Positions 52,009 through 60,890 are shown, numbered from the stretch's first letter. The stretch: DNA of 64,000 nt from Micromonospora cremea (GCF_900143515.1 NZ_FSQT01000002.1:4155501-4219500); one strand, 5' to 3'. Notes: generated by a model not told the origin, from the letters alone. Numbers and translations are program-made.

Positions 52009-52998
52009 CTACGCGATCCGGCGGATCCGGCGGACGGCGAGGTACAGCAGGAGCAGGGCGAGGGCGACGAAGATGCCGGTCTCGATGCCCTGGAACAGCC
52101 AGAACCGGTCCGCCGGCTGGTAGAGCTGCCAGTTGTACGCACCCGGCTCGATGCCCAACTCGGACCCGCAGACCCGACCGTCCGGTCCCTTTCCGCCCGG
52201 CGGACACTGGATCCGGGTGTCCTCCGCGATCATCGTCCCGTCGGGGTTGCGGACGCCCTGGGTTAGGATCCAGTTCCCCCGGCTGATCTCCGGCGGCCCG
52301 TCCCCCTCGATCGGGAGGGTCTGGGTGCGGGCGGGCTGGTAGTGCGGGCGGGCCAGGATCTCCACCGCCGCCCGTACCCCGATGAACCCGGCCAGGGTGA
52401 TGCCCATGGCGGGCAGCATCCGCTTCCACACCGTGCCGGCGAAGATGCCCAGGGCCACCGCGAAGAGGGTGTACCCGATCGGGACGACGCCCTGCAGGTC
52501 GAAGACGATCAGGCCGAGCCGGCCCTCCTGGGCGGCCTGGGTCAGCGGGTCGACCCACCACGAGATGCCCAGTCCGTAGCCGACCGCGAGGACCACCGCG
52601 CCGCCGCCGACCAGCCCGAACTTCACCAGCGCCCAGCGGGTCCGGCCGACGCCCTGGGTCCAGACGAAGCGGTGCGTTCCGTGCTCCACCTCGCGGGCGA
52701 CAAGTGGTGCCCCCCAGAACAGGCCGACCAGCACCGGCAGGGTGATCAACAGCACGGCCAGCAGGTTGAGGCTGCCGTAGCGGTTGTTGAAGCGGTGGAA
52801 GCCCGCGTCGCAGCCGTCCCGGACCGCCGCGGCCACGGTCGGGTCGTTCAGTTGGCGTACGCACTCCGCCAGGCCGAGGTCGGCGAAGCTGCTCCGCATC
52901 GACAGGCCGATCGGCACCATCAGTGCGGCGAGCGCCGCGAACCCCAGCAGGGTGAAGAACGCCTGCTTGCGGTGCTGCCGCCAGGTCAGCCAGATCAT
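52009..52998 (-). CDS. ABC-2-type transporter permease
   Basis: 329 residues with about six helices: AFFTLLGFAALAALMVPIGLSM, LLAVLLITLPVLVGLFWGAPLVAREVEHGTHRFVWTQG (helix and conserved loop), FGLVGGGAVVLAVGYGLGISWW, GYTLFAVALGIFAGTVW, MLPAMGITLAGFIGVRAAVEIL and a last helix IETGIFVALALLLLYLAV. A large outside loop (about 220-300) lies before the last helix. WLTWRQHRKQA at the start and VAREVEHGTHRFVWTQ are typical of actinobacterial permeases in GntR(YtrA)-controlled operons. It overlaps the ATPase stop by ATGA. Substrate unknown. Confidence 0.88.
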   Translation of the reverse strand: MIWLTWRQHRKQAFFTLLGFAALAALMVPIGLSMRSSFADLGLAECVRQLNDPTVAAAVRDGCDAGFHRFNNRYGSLNLLAVLLITLPVLVGLFWGAPLVAREVEHGTHRFVWTQGVGRTRWALVKFGLVGGGAVVLAVGYGLGISWWVDPLTQAAQEGRLGLIVFDLQGVVPIGYTLFAVALGIFAGTVWKRMLPAMGITLAGFIGVRAAVEILARPHYQPARTQTLPIEGDGPPEISRGNWILTQGVRNPDGTMIAEDTRIQCPPGGKGPDGRVCGSELGIEPGAYNWQLYQPADRFWLFQGIETGIFVALALLLLYLAVRRIRRIA

Positions 52999-53885
52999 GC
53001 TGGGACTCCCCACTCGCTGTGACTGGTCTGCCCGTTTCCCTCGGCCAGGTAGGCCAGGACGACGTCCTCCAGGCCGACCTCGCGCACCGTCCACGCGGGA
53101 TCGGTGATCGGACCGTCGGTCTGGACCAGCAGCGTGGACTGCCGGTCGGTGTGGCTGGCCCGGACCACGGCGGAGACGCCCCCGATCGCGCCGCCGTCGT
53201 GCCGCGGGCCGATGAGCTGCCGGTGCCCGGCCACCAGGTCGTCGACCGCGCCGGCGAGCTGCACCTGTGCGGCGTTGAGCACGATCAGGTAGTCGCAGAC
53301 CCGTTCCAGGTCGGCCAGCAGGTGCGAGGAGAGCAGGACCGTGGTCCCGGAGTCCGCGACGCTGCCCATCAGCGACTGGAGGAACTCCCGCCGGGCCAGC
53401 GGGTCAAGGCTGGCGACCGGCTCGTCGAGCAGCAACAGCCGGGGCTGTTTCGCCAGCGCCAGGGCGAGCGCCACCTGGGCGCGTTGCCCGCCGGAGAGTT
53501 TGCCGACCGGCCGGTCCGGCGGTATGCCGAGCTGAGCCAGCCGGGTACGGGCCAGCGCCGCGTCCCAGCGCCGGTTCAGCTTGCCTCCGGCGATGACCAA
53601 CTCGGCGGCGGTGAAGTCCCGGTACAGCGGGGTGTCCTGGGCGACGAACCCGATGTCGGCCAGGCCCTCCGTGTCGCCGTACGGCGATCTGCCGAACACC
53701 CGTACCGCGCCCGCGTCGGGCTTGAGTAAGCCGACGGCCAGGTGCAGCAGTGTGCTCTTGCCCGCGCCGTTCGGCCCGACCAGCGCGGCGATCCGCCCGG
53801 CCGGCAGGTGCAGCGAGCAGTCCCGCAACGCCCAGGTGCTGCCGTACCGCTTGCCCAGCCGGTCGGCCTCCAAGACCATGTCCAT
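52995..53885 (-). CDS. ABC transporter ATP-binding protein
   Basis: 296 residues. LGKRYGSTWALRDCSLHLP, Walker A GPNGAGKST near residue 39, Q-loop GFVAQDTPLYRDF, signature LSGGQRAQVALALALA, Walker B RLLLLDEPVASLDP and H-loop LLSSH. A C-terminal domain of about 80 residues (STLLVQTDGPITDPAW ... EVGLEDVVLAYL) is typical of CcmA/NatA-type exporters. The start MDMVLEA follows GAGAGGACAGAGG; an in-frame ATG 27 nt upstream is also possible. It lies between GntR and permease genes on one strand, as in YtrABC-type systems. Confidence 0.9.
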   Translation of the reverse strand: MDMVLEADRLGKRYGSTWALRDCSLHLPAGRIAALVGPNGAGKSTLLHLAVGLLKPDAGAVRVFGRSPYGDTEGLADIGFVAQDTPLYRDFTAAELVIAGGKLNRRWDAALARTRLAQLGIPPDRPVGKLSGGQRAQVALALALAKQPRLLLLDEPVASLDPLARREFLQSLMGSVADSGTTVLLSSHLLADLERVCDYLIVLNAAQVQLAGAVDDLVAGHRQLIGPRHDGGAIGGVSAVVRASHTDRQSTLLVQTDGPITDPAWTVREVGLEDVVLAYLAEGNGQTSHSEWGVPA

Positions 53886-53973
53886 CCTCTGTCCTCTCAT
53901 TCCGCTCATGCCACCGCTTCGCGGCGGCGCGAGCGCCTGCTGCTGTGCCTGATGGTTCGCTCGCTGCGCTCGC

Positions 53974-54381
53974 TCACGCAGGCTCCTTCTGAGGGGTGTC
54001 GTCGGCGAGGGTGGCTCGCAGCGTGGTCTCCAACAGGGCGACGACGTCGTCGGCCGTGAGGCCGGCGGCGTGCGCCCGGTGCAGCCACGCGACAAGGTCT
54101 TCGCGCAGCTCGGCCTGGTTGGGCAGGGACGCGCCGGCCAGGGTGCGCTGGACGAACGTGCCCACCCCCGGCCGGCCACCGACCAGACCCTCGATCTCCA
54201 GCTCCCGGTACGCCTTCAGCACCGTGTTCGGGTTGATCGCCAGCGACTGGGCGACCTCCCGGACCTTCGGCAGTTGGTCGCCCGGCACCAGCAGGCCGAC
54301 CCGCAGCGCCTGTTTCACCTGCTGCACGAGCTGCATGTAGGTGTTCACCTTCGACCGGCTGTCCAGCACGAACTCGATCAC
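53974..54381 (-). CDS. GntR-family transcriptional regulator (YtrA-like)
   Basis: 135 residues, the short GntR form without a large ligand domain. IEFVLDSRSKVNTYMQLVQQVKQALRVGLLVPGDQLPKVREVAQSLAINPNTVLKAYRELEIEGLVGGRPGVGTFV is the canonical winged helix (continuous, broken in quoting). GTG is chosen for GGAAGGA 9 nt upstream. It is the first gene of the ABC operon and has a clear inverted repeat 20 bp upstream. YtrA-type proteins repress their own ABC operons and respond to envelope stress; that is known for the family and inferred here. Confidence 0.92.
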   Translation of the reverse strand: MIEFVLDSRSKVNTYMQLVQQVKQALRVGLLVPGDQLPKVREVAQSLAINPNTVLKAYRELEIEGLVGGRPGVGTFVQRTLAGASLPNQAELREDLVAWLHRAHAAGLTADDVVALLETTLRATLADDTPQKEPA

Positions 54382-54401
54382 TCGAGATGATCCTTCCTGT
54401 T

Positions 54402-54419
54402 GTCCTACGACAGTAGGAC
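54402..54419. promoter_or_regulatory. GntR/YtrA-type operator
   Basis: Perfect inverted repeat GTCCTAC-GACA-GTAGGAC, 7-bp arms and 4-bp centre, 20 bp upstream of the GntR start. Its placement suggests autorepression; the divergent Nramp gene is 182 bp away and may be unaffected. Confidence 0.65.
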
Positions 54420-54601
54420 TAATAGACAGCTTCATCGGGAGCCCCACCGCTGTCAAGGGCGACGCGGCGAGTCGTCGCGAATCCCGCGCGTCCCGGCGCG
54501 TCGGCGATGCTGGCACCGGAAGGCCACCACCTGGCACCGACGGGTCAACCGGTCGGGAAGGGGATGGGCACGCGCGATCCATGTGGACGGGGAGGTGCTC
54601 G

Positions 54602-55870
54602 ATGGTCACCAACGAACTCGCGGTGTCGACGGCGACGCCGTTGCAGATCGCACGCGCCCGCGGCCGGGTACGCGGACGACTGATCCTGCTCGGCCCGGCG
54701 TTCGTCGCCGCCGTCGCCTACGTCGACCCCGGCAACTTCGCCACCAACTCCGCAGCCGGCGCCCGCTACGGCTACCTGCTGGTCTGGGTCGTCGTGGTGG
54801 CCAACCTGATGGCCATGCTGGTCCAGACGCTGACCGCCAAGCTGGGCCTGGCCACCGGGCGCAGCCTGCCGGAGCTGTGCCGGGAACGCCTGCCCCGCCC
54901 GGTCAACCGGGTGATGTGGGTGCAGGCCGAACTGGTCGCGATGGCCACCGACCTGGCCGAGGTGATCGGTGGCGCGGTCGCCCTGTACCTGCTCTTCGGC
55001 ATACCCATGCTGCCCGGCGGGATCATCATCGGCACCGCCTCGTTCGTCGTGCTCGCGTTGCGCTCGCGCGGCTTCCGGGCCTTCGAGATCGCCATCGCCG
55101 TGCTGCTCGGCGTCATCGTCCTGGCATTCGCCGCGAACCTGCTCGCCGCCGGCTCCGACCCGGGCTCCGCCGTGGCCGGCCTCGTGCCCCGGCTCCAGGG
55201 CACCGACAGCGTGCTGCTGGCCGCCGGCATCCTCGGCGCCACGGTCATGCCGCACGTCATCTACGTGCACTCCGCGCTCACCCGCGATCGCATCCCCGCC
55301 GCCGACGACGTCGAGCGCCGTACGCTGTTCCGTGGCCAGCGCACCGACGTGCTGCTCGCCCTGACGGCGGCCGGCGCGGTCAACCTCGCCATGCTGCTCA
55401 TCGCGGCGGCCAGCTTCCGCGGCGGCGGCCCGGCCGGCGCGGACAGCCTGGAGGGCGTGCACGCCGGCCTCGGCCAGACCATCGGCACCGCCGCCGCGTT
55501 CGGTTTCGCCATCGCCCTGCTGGTCTCCGGGCTCGCCTCCACCAGCGTCGGCACCTACGCCGGAGAAGTGATCATGCAGGGCTTCCTGCGTCGGCGGGTC
55601 CCGCTGCTGCTGCGCCGGCTAGTCACCCTGCTACCCGCGCTCGCCGTGCTCGCCATCGGCCTCGACCCCACCCGGGCCCTGGTGTTGTCGCAGGTCATCC
55701 TCAGCTTCGGCATCCCGTTCGCGCTGATCCCGGTGGTCGCCTTCACCCGCCGCCGTGACCTGATGGGCAACCTGGTCAACCACCCGCTCACCACGGCCGC
55801 CGCGTCCCTGGTGGCCGTCCTGGTCGTCGCACTCAACGCCTTCCTGCTCTGGCAGGTCGTCACCGGCTGA
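54602..55870 (+). CDS. mntH: Nramp-family divalent metal transporter
   Basis: Proton-coupled Mn2+/Fe2+ importer of 422 residues with eleven helices. LLGPAFVAAVAYVDPGNFATNSAAGARYGYLL contains the helix-1 metal site DPGN, and helix 6 has TVMPHVIYVHSAL (MPH motif). QAELVAMATDLAEVIGGAVALYLLFGIPML and SQVILSFGIPFALIPVVAF are also characteristic. The N-terminal 25 residues are hydrophilic. GGGGAGG stands 6 nt before ATG. No manganese riboswitch or MntR-like palindrome was found in the 220-bp upstream gap, which it shares with the divergent GntR operon. Confidence 0.93.
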   Translation: MVTNELAVSTATPLQIARARGRVRGRLILLGPAFVAAVAYVDPGNFATNSAAGARYGYLLVWVVVVANLMAMLVQTLTAKLGLATGRSLPELCRERLPRPVNRVMWVQAELVAMATDLAEVIGGAVALYLLFGIPMLPGGIIIGTASFVVLALRSRGFRAFEIAIAVLLGVIVLAFAANLLAAGSDPGSAVAGLVPRLQGTDSVLLAAGILGATVMPHVIYVHSALTRDRIPAADDVERRTLFRGQRTDVLLALTAAGAVNLAMLLIAAASFRGGGPAGADSLEGVHAGLGQTIGTAAAFGFAIALLVSGLASTSVGTYAGEVIMQGFLRRRVPLLLRRLVTLLPALAVLAIGLDPTRALVLSQVILSFGIPFALIPVVAFTRRRDLMGNLVNHPLTTAAASLVAVLVVALNAFLLWQVVTG

Positions 55871-55991
55871 CCCGGTCGGACGGGTCCCGGCCGGAGCGTG
55901 TACGTCGGGTCGGAGCGGGTACCGCGATCGGGCTGGTCCGGGGGTGTGACCGGCGAAGAGCCGAGCTGCCGTACTGCGGAAGGGTCCTGCC

Positions 55992-56564
55992 GTGGGGTCG
56001 TACCGGATCGGGTGGACGGGCGGATGCCGGGTGGGATCGGATGCGGCGGCCCGCCGGCCGCTGACCAGGCTCGCCACGGCGGGGCTGGCGGCGCACATCT
56101 TCTTCGAGCTGGGCGCCGGCGTCGGCATGCCGGCGGCCTCGGTTCTGGGCCCGGTGCCCGCCGCCGGGCTGTGGGCACTGGGCAGCGGGACGCTGTGGCG
56201 GGCGGCCGGCACCCGCCCGGCGTCCAGCGACGGGGTCTTCGCCGTCTGCAACGGCGTCGGGCTGGCGGCGGTGATCGCCCACCTGCGGGGCTGGCCGCGC
56301 CGGCGCACACGGCTGGGCCTGCCCTGGCTGCGGGAGTGCGAGGGGCTGGGGCCGGAGCTGATGCGGTTCTACAACCCGATCCTGTACGTGTCGGGCGCGG
56401 CGGCCCTGGGCGCGCTGTTGCGGGAGAACCGTTCGGCGCCGCGCTACCTGCCGCTGCTGGCGCTCGGCCTGGTGCCGCTGTTCATCGTCACGCAGCACGC
56501 CGAGCACTGGCGGCTGCGCGAGATCGCCCGCCAGCGGCCGGGCTGGTGGAACCGCAGGTTGTAG
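55992..56564 (+). CDS. Membrane protein of unknown function
   Basis: 190 residues, GTG start without a clear ribosome site; a GTG about 17 codons later is an alternative. Four or five hydrophobic segments (TRLATAGLAAHIFFELGAGVG, PVPAAGLWALGSGTLW, GVFAVCNGVGLAAVIAHL, YNPILYVSGAAALGALL, LPLLALGLVPLFIVTQHAEHW). The conserved-looking motifs are AHIFFELGAGVGMPAAS and LMRFYNPILYVS, and I do not recognise a family. Downstream, the small acidic protein gene converges on it. Confidence 0.6.
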   Translation: MGSYRIGWTGGCRVGSDAAARRPLTRLATAGLAAHIFFELGAGVGMPAASVLGPVPAAGLWALGSGTLWRAAGTRPASSDGVFAVCNGVGLAAVIAHLRGWPRRRTRLGLPWLRECEGLGPELMRFYNPILYVSGAAALGALLRENRSAPRYLPLLALGLVPLFIVTQHAEHWRLREIARQRPGWWNRRL

Positions 56565-56617
56565 CTACTCGGCTGAGCCGCCGCCGGCCGGGGCTCAGCC
56601 GGCCGCGACCGGCCCGG

Positions 56618-56890
56618 TCACGTCCGCCGGCCCTCGTCGCGGGTGGGGATCTCCTGGCGCTGTTCGAGGGCGTCCGCCGCGTTGGCGTCGGCCGGAAGTG
56701 ACGTCGCCTCCTCGAGCGTGCCCGCCGGTAGGGATCCCTGCTCGGCCAGGTCGGCTTCGGACGCCTCCGGGTCCACGTCACCCGACATCCGGTCCGGCGG
56801 CCCCATGTCGACCGCGTCCTGCCGCTGTTCGAGGGCGTCCGCCTCCGGCGCGGGAATCGGATCACTCTGCTCGTCCCGGTACGTGCTCAT
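56618..56890 (-). CDS. Small acidic protein with repeated ADALEQRQ motif
   Basis: 90 residues, strongly acidic and without hydrophobic core segments. The octamer ADALEQRQ occurs twice, near residues 17-24 and 71-78, each in similar context (PEADALEQRQDAVD and AADALEQRQEIPT). A middle part, DPEASEADLAEQGSLPAG, is low-complexity. It is probably disordered. Proteins with such ALEQRQ repeats are common in actinomycetes without known function. GCAGGAGG precedes ATG. It diverges from the SigE-type sigma factor gene across 175 bp, which may link it to stress control. Confidence 0.75.
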   Translation of the reverse strand: MSTYRDEQSDPIPAPEADALEQRQDAVDMGPPDRMSGDVDPEASEADLAEQGSLPAGTLEEATSLPADANAADALEQRQEIPTRDEGRRT

Positions 56891-57065
56891 TGCGGCCTCC
56901 TGCCCAGCGGGTGTCGACATCCCGCCGGGCCGCTGCCTACCCGTCACCGTCCGATTCACGCCCCATCGCTGCTCCGTGGCGGACACCCGGCGCGCGGAAA
57001 GTTGCTGGCGGCAGTCAACCTGGGCCCCGGAGCCGTCGTCCTTGGTTGCGACGGAAGGAGAGCCC

Positions 57066-57590
57066 GTGCGGTGGAAGAAACGCTTCGAGGGGTTGGACAC
57101 CCTCGTCGCTGATCGAGGCAGTGCCCTGCTCGCGACGGCGGTACTGCTGACTGGTAGCCGAGCTGCCGGCGAGGACCTGGTGCAGGCGGCGCTGGAGCGG
57201 CTTATGCGGCACTGGAGCCGGGTGCACGGTGACAAGGAGGGCTACCTGCGCCGGACGCTGTACCACCTCGCGGTGGACCAGTGGCGCAGCCGCCGACGCC
57301 GGCCGGAGGTGCTGGCCCAGGTCGAGCCGCCTGGCGAGCCGGACGGCACCGATGCGTTGCACCTGCGCCAGGCGCTGATGCAGGCGCTGGCCACGCTGCC
57401 GCCCCGGCAGCGGGCGGTGCTGGTGCTGCGGTACTGGGAGCAGTGCAGCGAGGCAGAGGCCGCCGAGATCCTCGGTTGCTCGATCGGCACCGTCAAGTCC
57501 ACCGCCTCCCGGGGGCTGTCCCGCCTCCGCGAGGTGACCGCCGCCTGGACGGTCGACGACGTCCCGGCCTCGAACGGAGCGAGAAGATGA
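57066..57590 (+). CDS. SigE-family ECF RNA polymerase sigma factor
   Basis: 174 residues. Region 2: LDTLVADRGSALLATAVLLTGSRAAGEDLVQAALERLMRHW and GYLRRTLYHLAVDQWRSRRRRPE; region 4: LMQALATLPPRQRAVLVLRYWEQCSEAEAAEILGCSIGTVKSTASRGLSRLRE (continuous, broken in quoting). This is the actinobacterial SigE subfamily of small ECF factors. GTG follows GGAAGGAG. It overlaps the next gene, a membrane protein, by ATGA, the usual place for an anti-sigma factor. The promoter target is unknown. Confidence 0.92.
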   Translation: MRWKKRFEGLDTLVADRGSALLATAVLLTGSRAAGEDLVQAALERLMRHWSRVHGDKEGYLRRTLYHLAVDQWRSRRRRPEVLAQVEPPGEPDGTDALHLRQALMQALATLPPRQRAVLVLRYWEQCSEAEAAEILGCSIGTVKSTASRGLSRLREVTAAWTVDDVPASNGARR

Positions 57591-58495
57591 CCAGCGACAT
57601 CGAAGAGCAGTTGACCATTGGGATGCGTCAGGAGGTGGCGGGTCTCGCGCTCGACACGGACGTGCTGGACACGGCGACCCGGCGGCACGGGCGGCGCATC
57701 AGCGTGCAGCGAGCCTCGTACGCCGCCGGCGTGGTGGGCCTGGCCGGGGCGCTCGCCGCGGTGGTGGCGATCGGCGGGCCCGGCGCCTCGACACCGGAAG
57801 GCAGTGCCCCCGTCGCCTCGGCGCCGGGTGGCAACCGGCCGCCGGTGGCCAGCGCCGACTCGCCGCAGCTCCAGCTGGCCTCGGCGATCACCGCCAGCGA
57901 GACCGTCAGCTACCGCCTGAAGATCACCGCTGGCAGCAAGGATGACCCGGATGCCGGGGGGATCGCGGAGGCGGCCTGGGACCCGGCTCGGTCCACCGGC
58001 TGGCTGACCACCGCCATACCCGGTGGGGGCGCCTACTACCAGCGGATGATCAACGGGACGTTCTACGTCGGATCGAGTGGCTCGAGGACCTGGAAGCAGG
58101 AGCCGAACAACGGCTACCTCGAGTACGGCGATGTCCTCGGTGGTGCGGCCGGCGCGTCGGCCGACCCGAAGGAGCTGTTCGCGGCGCTACGGGAGGCGCA
58201 CGCCAAGATCACCCGGACCGGCGACGGTCGGTACCACTTCGAGAGCACCCGCGCCTACGACGACGAACACAGCACCGGCACCCGAACGCTGGTCGGCGAC
58301 GTGACCGTCGGCGCGGACGGCCGGATCGCGAAGGTGACGTACCTGTCGACGAACAAGGCCCGGGTCAAGCCGGGGGTGAAGAGCCCCAAGAGTGGGCTCA
58401 CCATTGAATCGCATCAGCGGCTGACCCTGGAGCTGTCCGACTACGGCGTCCCCGTGCGGGTGCAGAAGCCGACGAAGGTGATCGTCGCCCGCTGA
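57587..58495 (+). CDS. Membrane-anchored protein coupled to the SigE factor (possible anti-sigma/sensor)
   Basis: 302 residues. A short cytoplasmic part (1-45) with DIEEQLTIGMRQEVAGLALDTDVLDTATRRHGRR is followed by one helix (ASYAAGVVGLAGALAAVVAIG, about 45-66), a Pro/Ser-rich linker, and an exposed beta-rich domain (95-302) such as YRLKITAGSKDD, WLTTAIPGGGAYYQRMINGTFYVG and LTLELSDYGVPVRVQKP, similar in strand layout to LppX/LolA-like lipid-binding folds. No ZAS zinc motif is present, so a classical anti-sigma factor is not shown. Coupling by ATGA and topology fit a signal transducer. A very strong terminator follows. Confidence 0.75.
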   Translation: MTSDIEEQLTIGMRQEVAGLALDTDVLDTATRRHGRRISVQRASYAAGVVGLAGALAAVVAIGGPGASTPEGSAPVASAPGGNRPPVASADSPQLQLASAITASETVSYRLKITAGSKDDPDAGGIAEAAWDPARSTGWLTTAIPGGGAYYQRMINGTFYVGSSGSRTWKQEPNNGYLEYGDVLGGAAGASADPKELFAALREAHAKITRTGDGRYHFESTRAYDDEHSTGTRTLVGDVTVGADGRIAKVTYLSTNKARVKPGVKSPKSGLTIESHQRLTLELSDYGVPVRVQKPTKVIVAR

Positions 58496-58521
58496 CCGAA
58501 CGGCCCTGCGATCAAGGCCCC

Positions 58522-58554
58522 GCACTGCCCGCCGCACCGCGCGGCGGGCAGTGC
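58522..58554 (+). terminator. Terminator after the sigma factor operon
   Basis: Perfect 14-bp stem GCACTGCCCGCCGC/GCGGCGGGCAGTGC with a 5-nt loop, followed by TTC. It stands between convergent genes and probably serves both. Confidence 0.85.
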
Positions 58555-58601
58555 TTCAGGCGACGTCGGCCGATCTGGTCCTCAGTAGACGCTCCAGCGG
58601 A

Positions 58602-59561
58602 TCAGCTGCCGAGCGTCACCAGGGAGCGGTCGCGGCGGGGTGTGGCGGCCAACCCCAGTGCCAACAGCGCGCACAGCGTGCCGACCAGGAGGAGCAGCGA
58701 GGCCGTCGGTTGGCCCAGCCACTCCCACAGCGGGTGCCACGCCGGGTGTGGCTCGCCGAGATGGTGCTGCAGCAGGTACGGCGCCGACAGCAGCACGGGT
58801 AGCCACCACAGCACCATGGTCACGCCGAACAGGACGCTCACGGCGCCGCTCACCCGGCGGCCCTCGGTGCGTCGGCTGGCCCAGCCGAACACCAACCAAC
58901 CGGCGACCGCGCCGAGCAGCGCGCCGAGCACCCCGGCCGGGACCACCGCCGGCGGCGGCGCGCGGTGCAGCTCGACCACCAGGTACGTGGCGTCGGCGGC
59001 GGTCTGCGTGGAGATCGAGGCGTTCAGGATGGTGTCGCCGCGCCGAGCGGTCAGGGTGGTGTCGGTGATCGGCACCGGTGTGGCGCACAGCTTGTCGGTG
59101 CAGCCGGTGTAACTGGACACCTCTGGGTCGTACATCCGCCAGCCGGCCTCGGTCAGGCGTTGCCGGGCCACCGTGACGATCTGCTCGGCCGGCGCCGGTG
59201 GCGCGCCGAAGGCGACCGCGCCGGTGGCGCTCTCCTGGTACTCGCCGCCGTCGCCGAGCAGCACGGTCTTGAGGTTGCTCAGGCGCAGGGGATGGCCGTA
59301 CACGACGAAGAGCGCGGGTGGCGTGTCGATGTCGCCCAGGTCGTGCCCGGGGAAGACCTCGGTCAGGATGGCACCGGCCTCGGCGCGGTCGGGCTGCGGT
59401 CGGGAGGTCTCCCAGGCGGCTCGGCTGGCCAGCGCACCGGCGAAGAGGCCGCAGATGACGGCGGCGAGCCCGGCCCAGGCGACGACGCTGTTACTGGCGG
59501 GGCGGCCGAGCCGGCGGCGCAGCCGCTGGTACCGGCGGGCCAACAGATCGGTCGTCGGCAT
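58602..59561 (-). CDS. Membrane protein of unknown function
   Basis: 319 residues. A basic N-terminus (RRYQRLRRRLGRP), a helix (VVAWAGLAAVICGLFAGALAS), an extracytoplasmic domain of about 150 residues (GAILTEVFPGHDLGDIDTPPALFVVYGHPLRL ... VARQRLTEAGWRMYDP) with a CTDKLC Cys pair, then three helices (VVPAGVLGALLGAVAGWLVF, AVSVLFGVTMVLWWLPVLL, ASLLLLVGTLCALLALGLA). I do not recognise it. The start MPTTD is preferred since GAAGGA lies 6 nt upstream; ATG 6 nt earlier is possible. Confidence 0.75.
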   Translation of the reverse strand: MPTTDLLARRYQRLRRRLGRPASNSVVAWAGLAAVICGLFAGALASRAAWETSRPQPDRAEAGAILTEVFPGHDLGDIDTPPALFVVYGHPLRLSNLKTVLLGDGGEYQESATGAVAFGAPPAPAEQIVTVARQRLTEAGWRMYDPEVSSYTGCTDKLCATPVPITDTTLTARRGDTILNASISTQTAADATYLVVELHRAPPPAVVPAGVLGALLGAVAGWLVFGWASRRTEGRRVSGAVSVLFGVTMVLWWLPVLLSAPYLLQHHLGEPHPAWHPLWEWLGQPTASLLLLVGTLCALLALGLAATPRRDRSLVTLGS

Positions 59562-59783
59562 GGCCATCCTTCGGGTCCGGGGGCAGTCGGGGCGGAAACG
59601 CAGGTGCCGCAGTCGCGCCTCGGCGGCGGTGGTGAGCTGGTGGAGCGGGTGCCGGCACTATAGATAGATCATTTATGCGTGGGCAAGGATGTGGCGTCAT
59701 CCCGCGATAGCCACCGCCGGTGGCCGGGATCGGCCAGGATGGGCGAGGCGGCCGGCCACGGCCGTGGCGAGGAGGGCGGGGCG

Positions 59784-60890
59784 ATGCGGGTACGGGGGCG
59801 GCACGCCCGCGCGGGAACGGCGCTGGCCACCCTGCTCGTCGGCGCGGTGCCGCTGGCACTGCTGCTGGTGCCGGGCGCGGCGCTGGCCGGCGCGCCCGGC
59901 GCCGGAACGCCGGTCTGTCAGGTGCGCGACGATCGGCTCAGGGAGATCTCCGGGATGGTCGCCACGGACGACGGGTACGTGGTGGTCAACGACGGCGCCG
60001 ACGACGAGTCCCGCCGCCGGATCTTTTTCCTCGACCGGCGTTGCGCGGTGGTGCGGACGGTCGCCTACCCGTCCCGGCCTCGCGACACGGAGGACCTGGC
60101 CGTCGGCCCGGACGGCACCATCTGGGTCGCCGACATCGGCGACAACGACCGGACCCGGGAGACGGTCGCACTGTGGCGGCTCGCGCCGGACGCGGACCGG
60201 CCGGTGCTGCACCGGATGACGTACCCGGACCGTCCGCACGACGCGGAGGCGTTGCTGCTCGACGCGGACGGCCGGCCACTGATCGTGACCAAGGGGGGCA
60301 GCGGCACGGTCCTCCTGTACGCGCCGACCACCGCGCTGCGGGCCGCGGCGACGACGCCGCTGGCCCCGGTCGGTCAGGTGGTCCTGCCGGCGTCCACGAC
60401 CAGCAGCCCGTTCTCCTTTCTCGGCCGGGGCGTGGTCACCGGGGCGGCGAGCGCGCCGGACGGGCGTCGGGTCGTGCTGCGCACCTACGCCGACGCCTTC
60501 GAGTACGACGTGCCCGACGGTGACCTGGTTGCCGCGCTGACCAGCGGCGTCCCGCGGGTCACCCCGCTGCCGGACGAACCCCAGGGCGAGTCGATCACCT
60601 ACAGCCGGGACGGCCGGTCGCTGCTCACCGTCTCCGAGTCCGCCGGCCAGCCGCAGGGCACCGACCCGGCGATCCTGCGGTACCCGGCCACGACGGGGAC
60701 TGCCGTCGCCCCACGCCCGACGGAGTCCACCACCGCCGGCCCGCTGGCGCCCACCGCGGCCCGCCCAGCGGCGGTGGACGTCGGCGTCGAGGGCGATCGG
60801 ACCTGGCCGCTGGTGACCGGCGCCGGGACGCTGCTGGCGCTGGTCGGGCTGGCTGGTGTGCTGTGGTGGCGACACACGGCCCGACGGTGA
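59784..60890 (+). CDS. Secreted beta-propeller protein with C-terminal membrane anchor
   Basis: 368 residues. Signal peptide (ALATLLVGAVPLALLLVPGAALAGA), then a beta-propeller-like region with REISGMVATDDGYVVVNDG, DTEDLAVGPDGTIWVADIGDNDRTR, HDAEALLLDADGRPLIVTKG, SAPDGRRVVLRTYADAFEYDV and GESITYSRDGRSLLTVSE. The pattern resembles esterase-like/phytase-type propellers, without catalytic proof. A Thr/Pro/Ala-rich linker leads to a last helix WPLVTGAGTLLALVGLAGVLWW and RHTARR, giving a wall- or membrane-held surface protein. GGAGG precedes ATG. Function unknown. Confidence 0.75.
   Translation: MRVRGRHARAGTALATLLVGAVPLALLLVPGAALAGAPGAGTPVCQVRDDRLREISGMVATDDGYVVVNDGADDESRRRIFFLDRRCAVVRTVAYPSRPRDTEDLAVGPDGTIWVADIGDNDRTRETVALWRLAPDADRPVLHRMTYPDRPHDAEALLLDADGRPLIVTKGGSGTVLLYAPTTALRAAATTPLAPVGQVVLPASTTSSPFSFLGRGVVTGAASAPDGRRVVLRTYADAFEYDVPDGDLVAALTSGVPRVTPLPDEPQGESITYSRDGRSLLTVSESAGQPQGTDPAILRYPATTGTAVAPRPTESTTAGPLAPTAARPAAVDVGVEGDRTWPLVTGAGTLLALVGLAGVLWWRHTARR

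Noticed and set aside
54382..54601. Manganese riboswitch or MntR box before the Nramp gene
   Set aside because: No conserved yybP-ykoY-type core and no MntR/DtxR-like palindrome was found; the only palindrome belongs to the GntR side.
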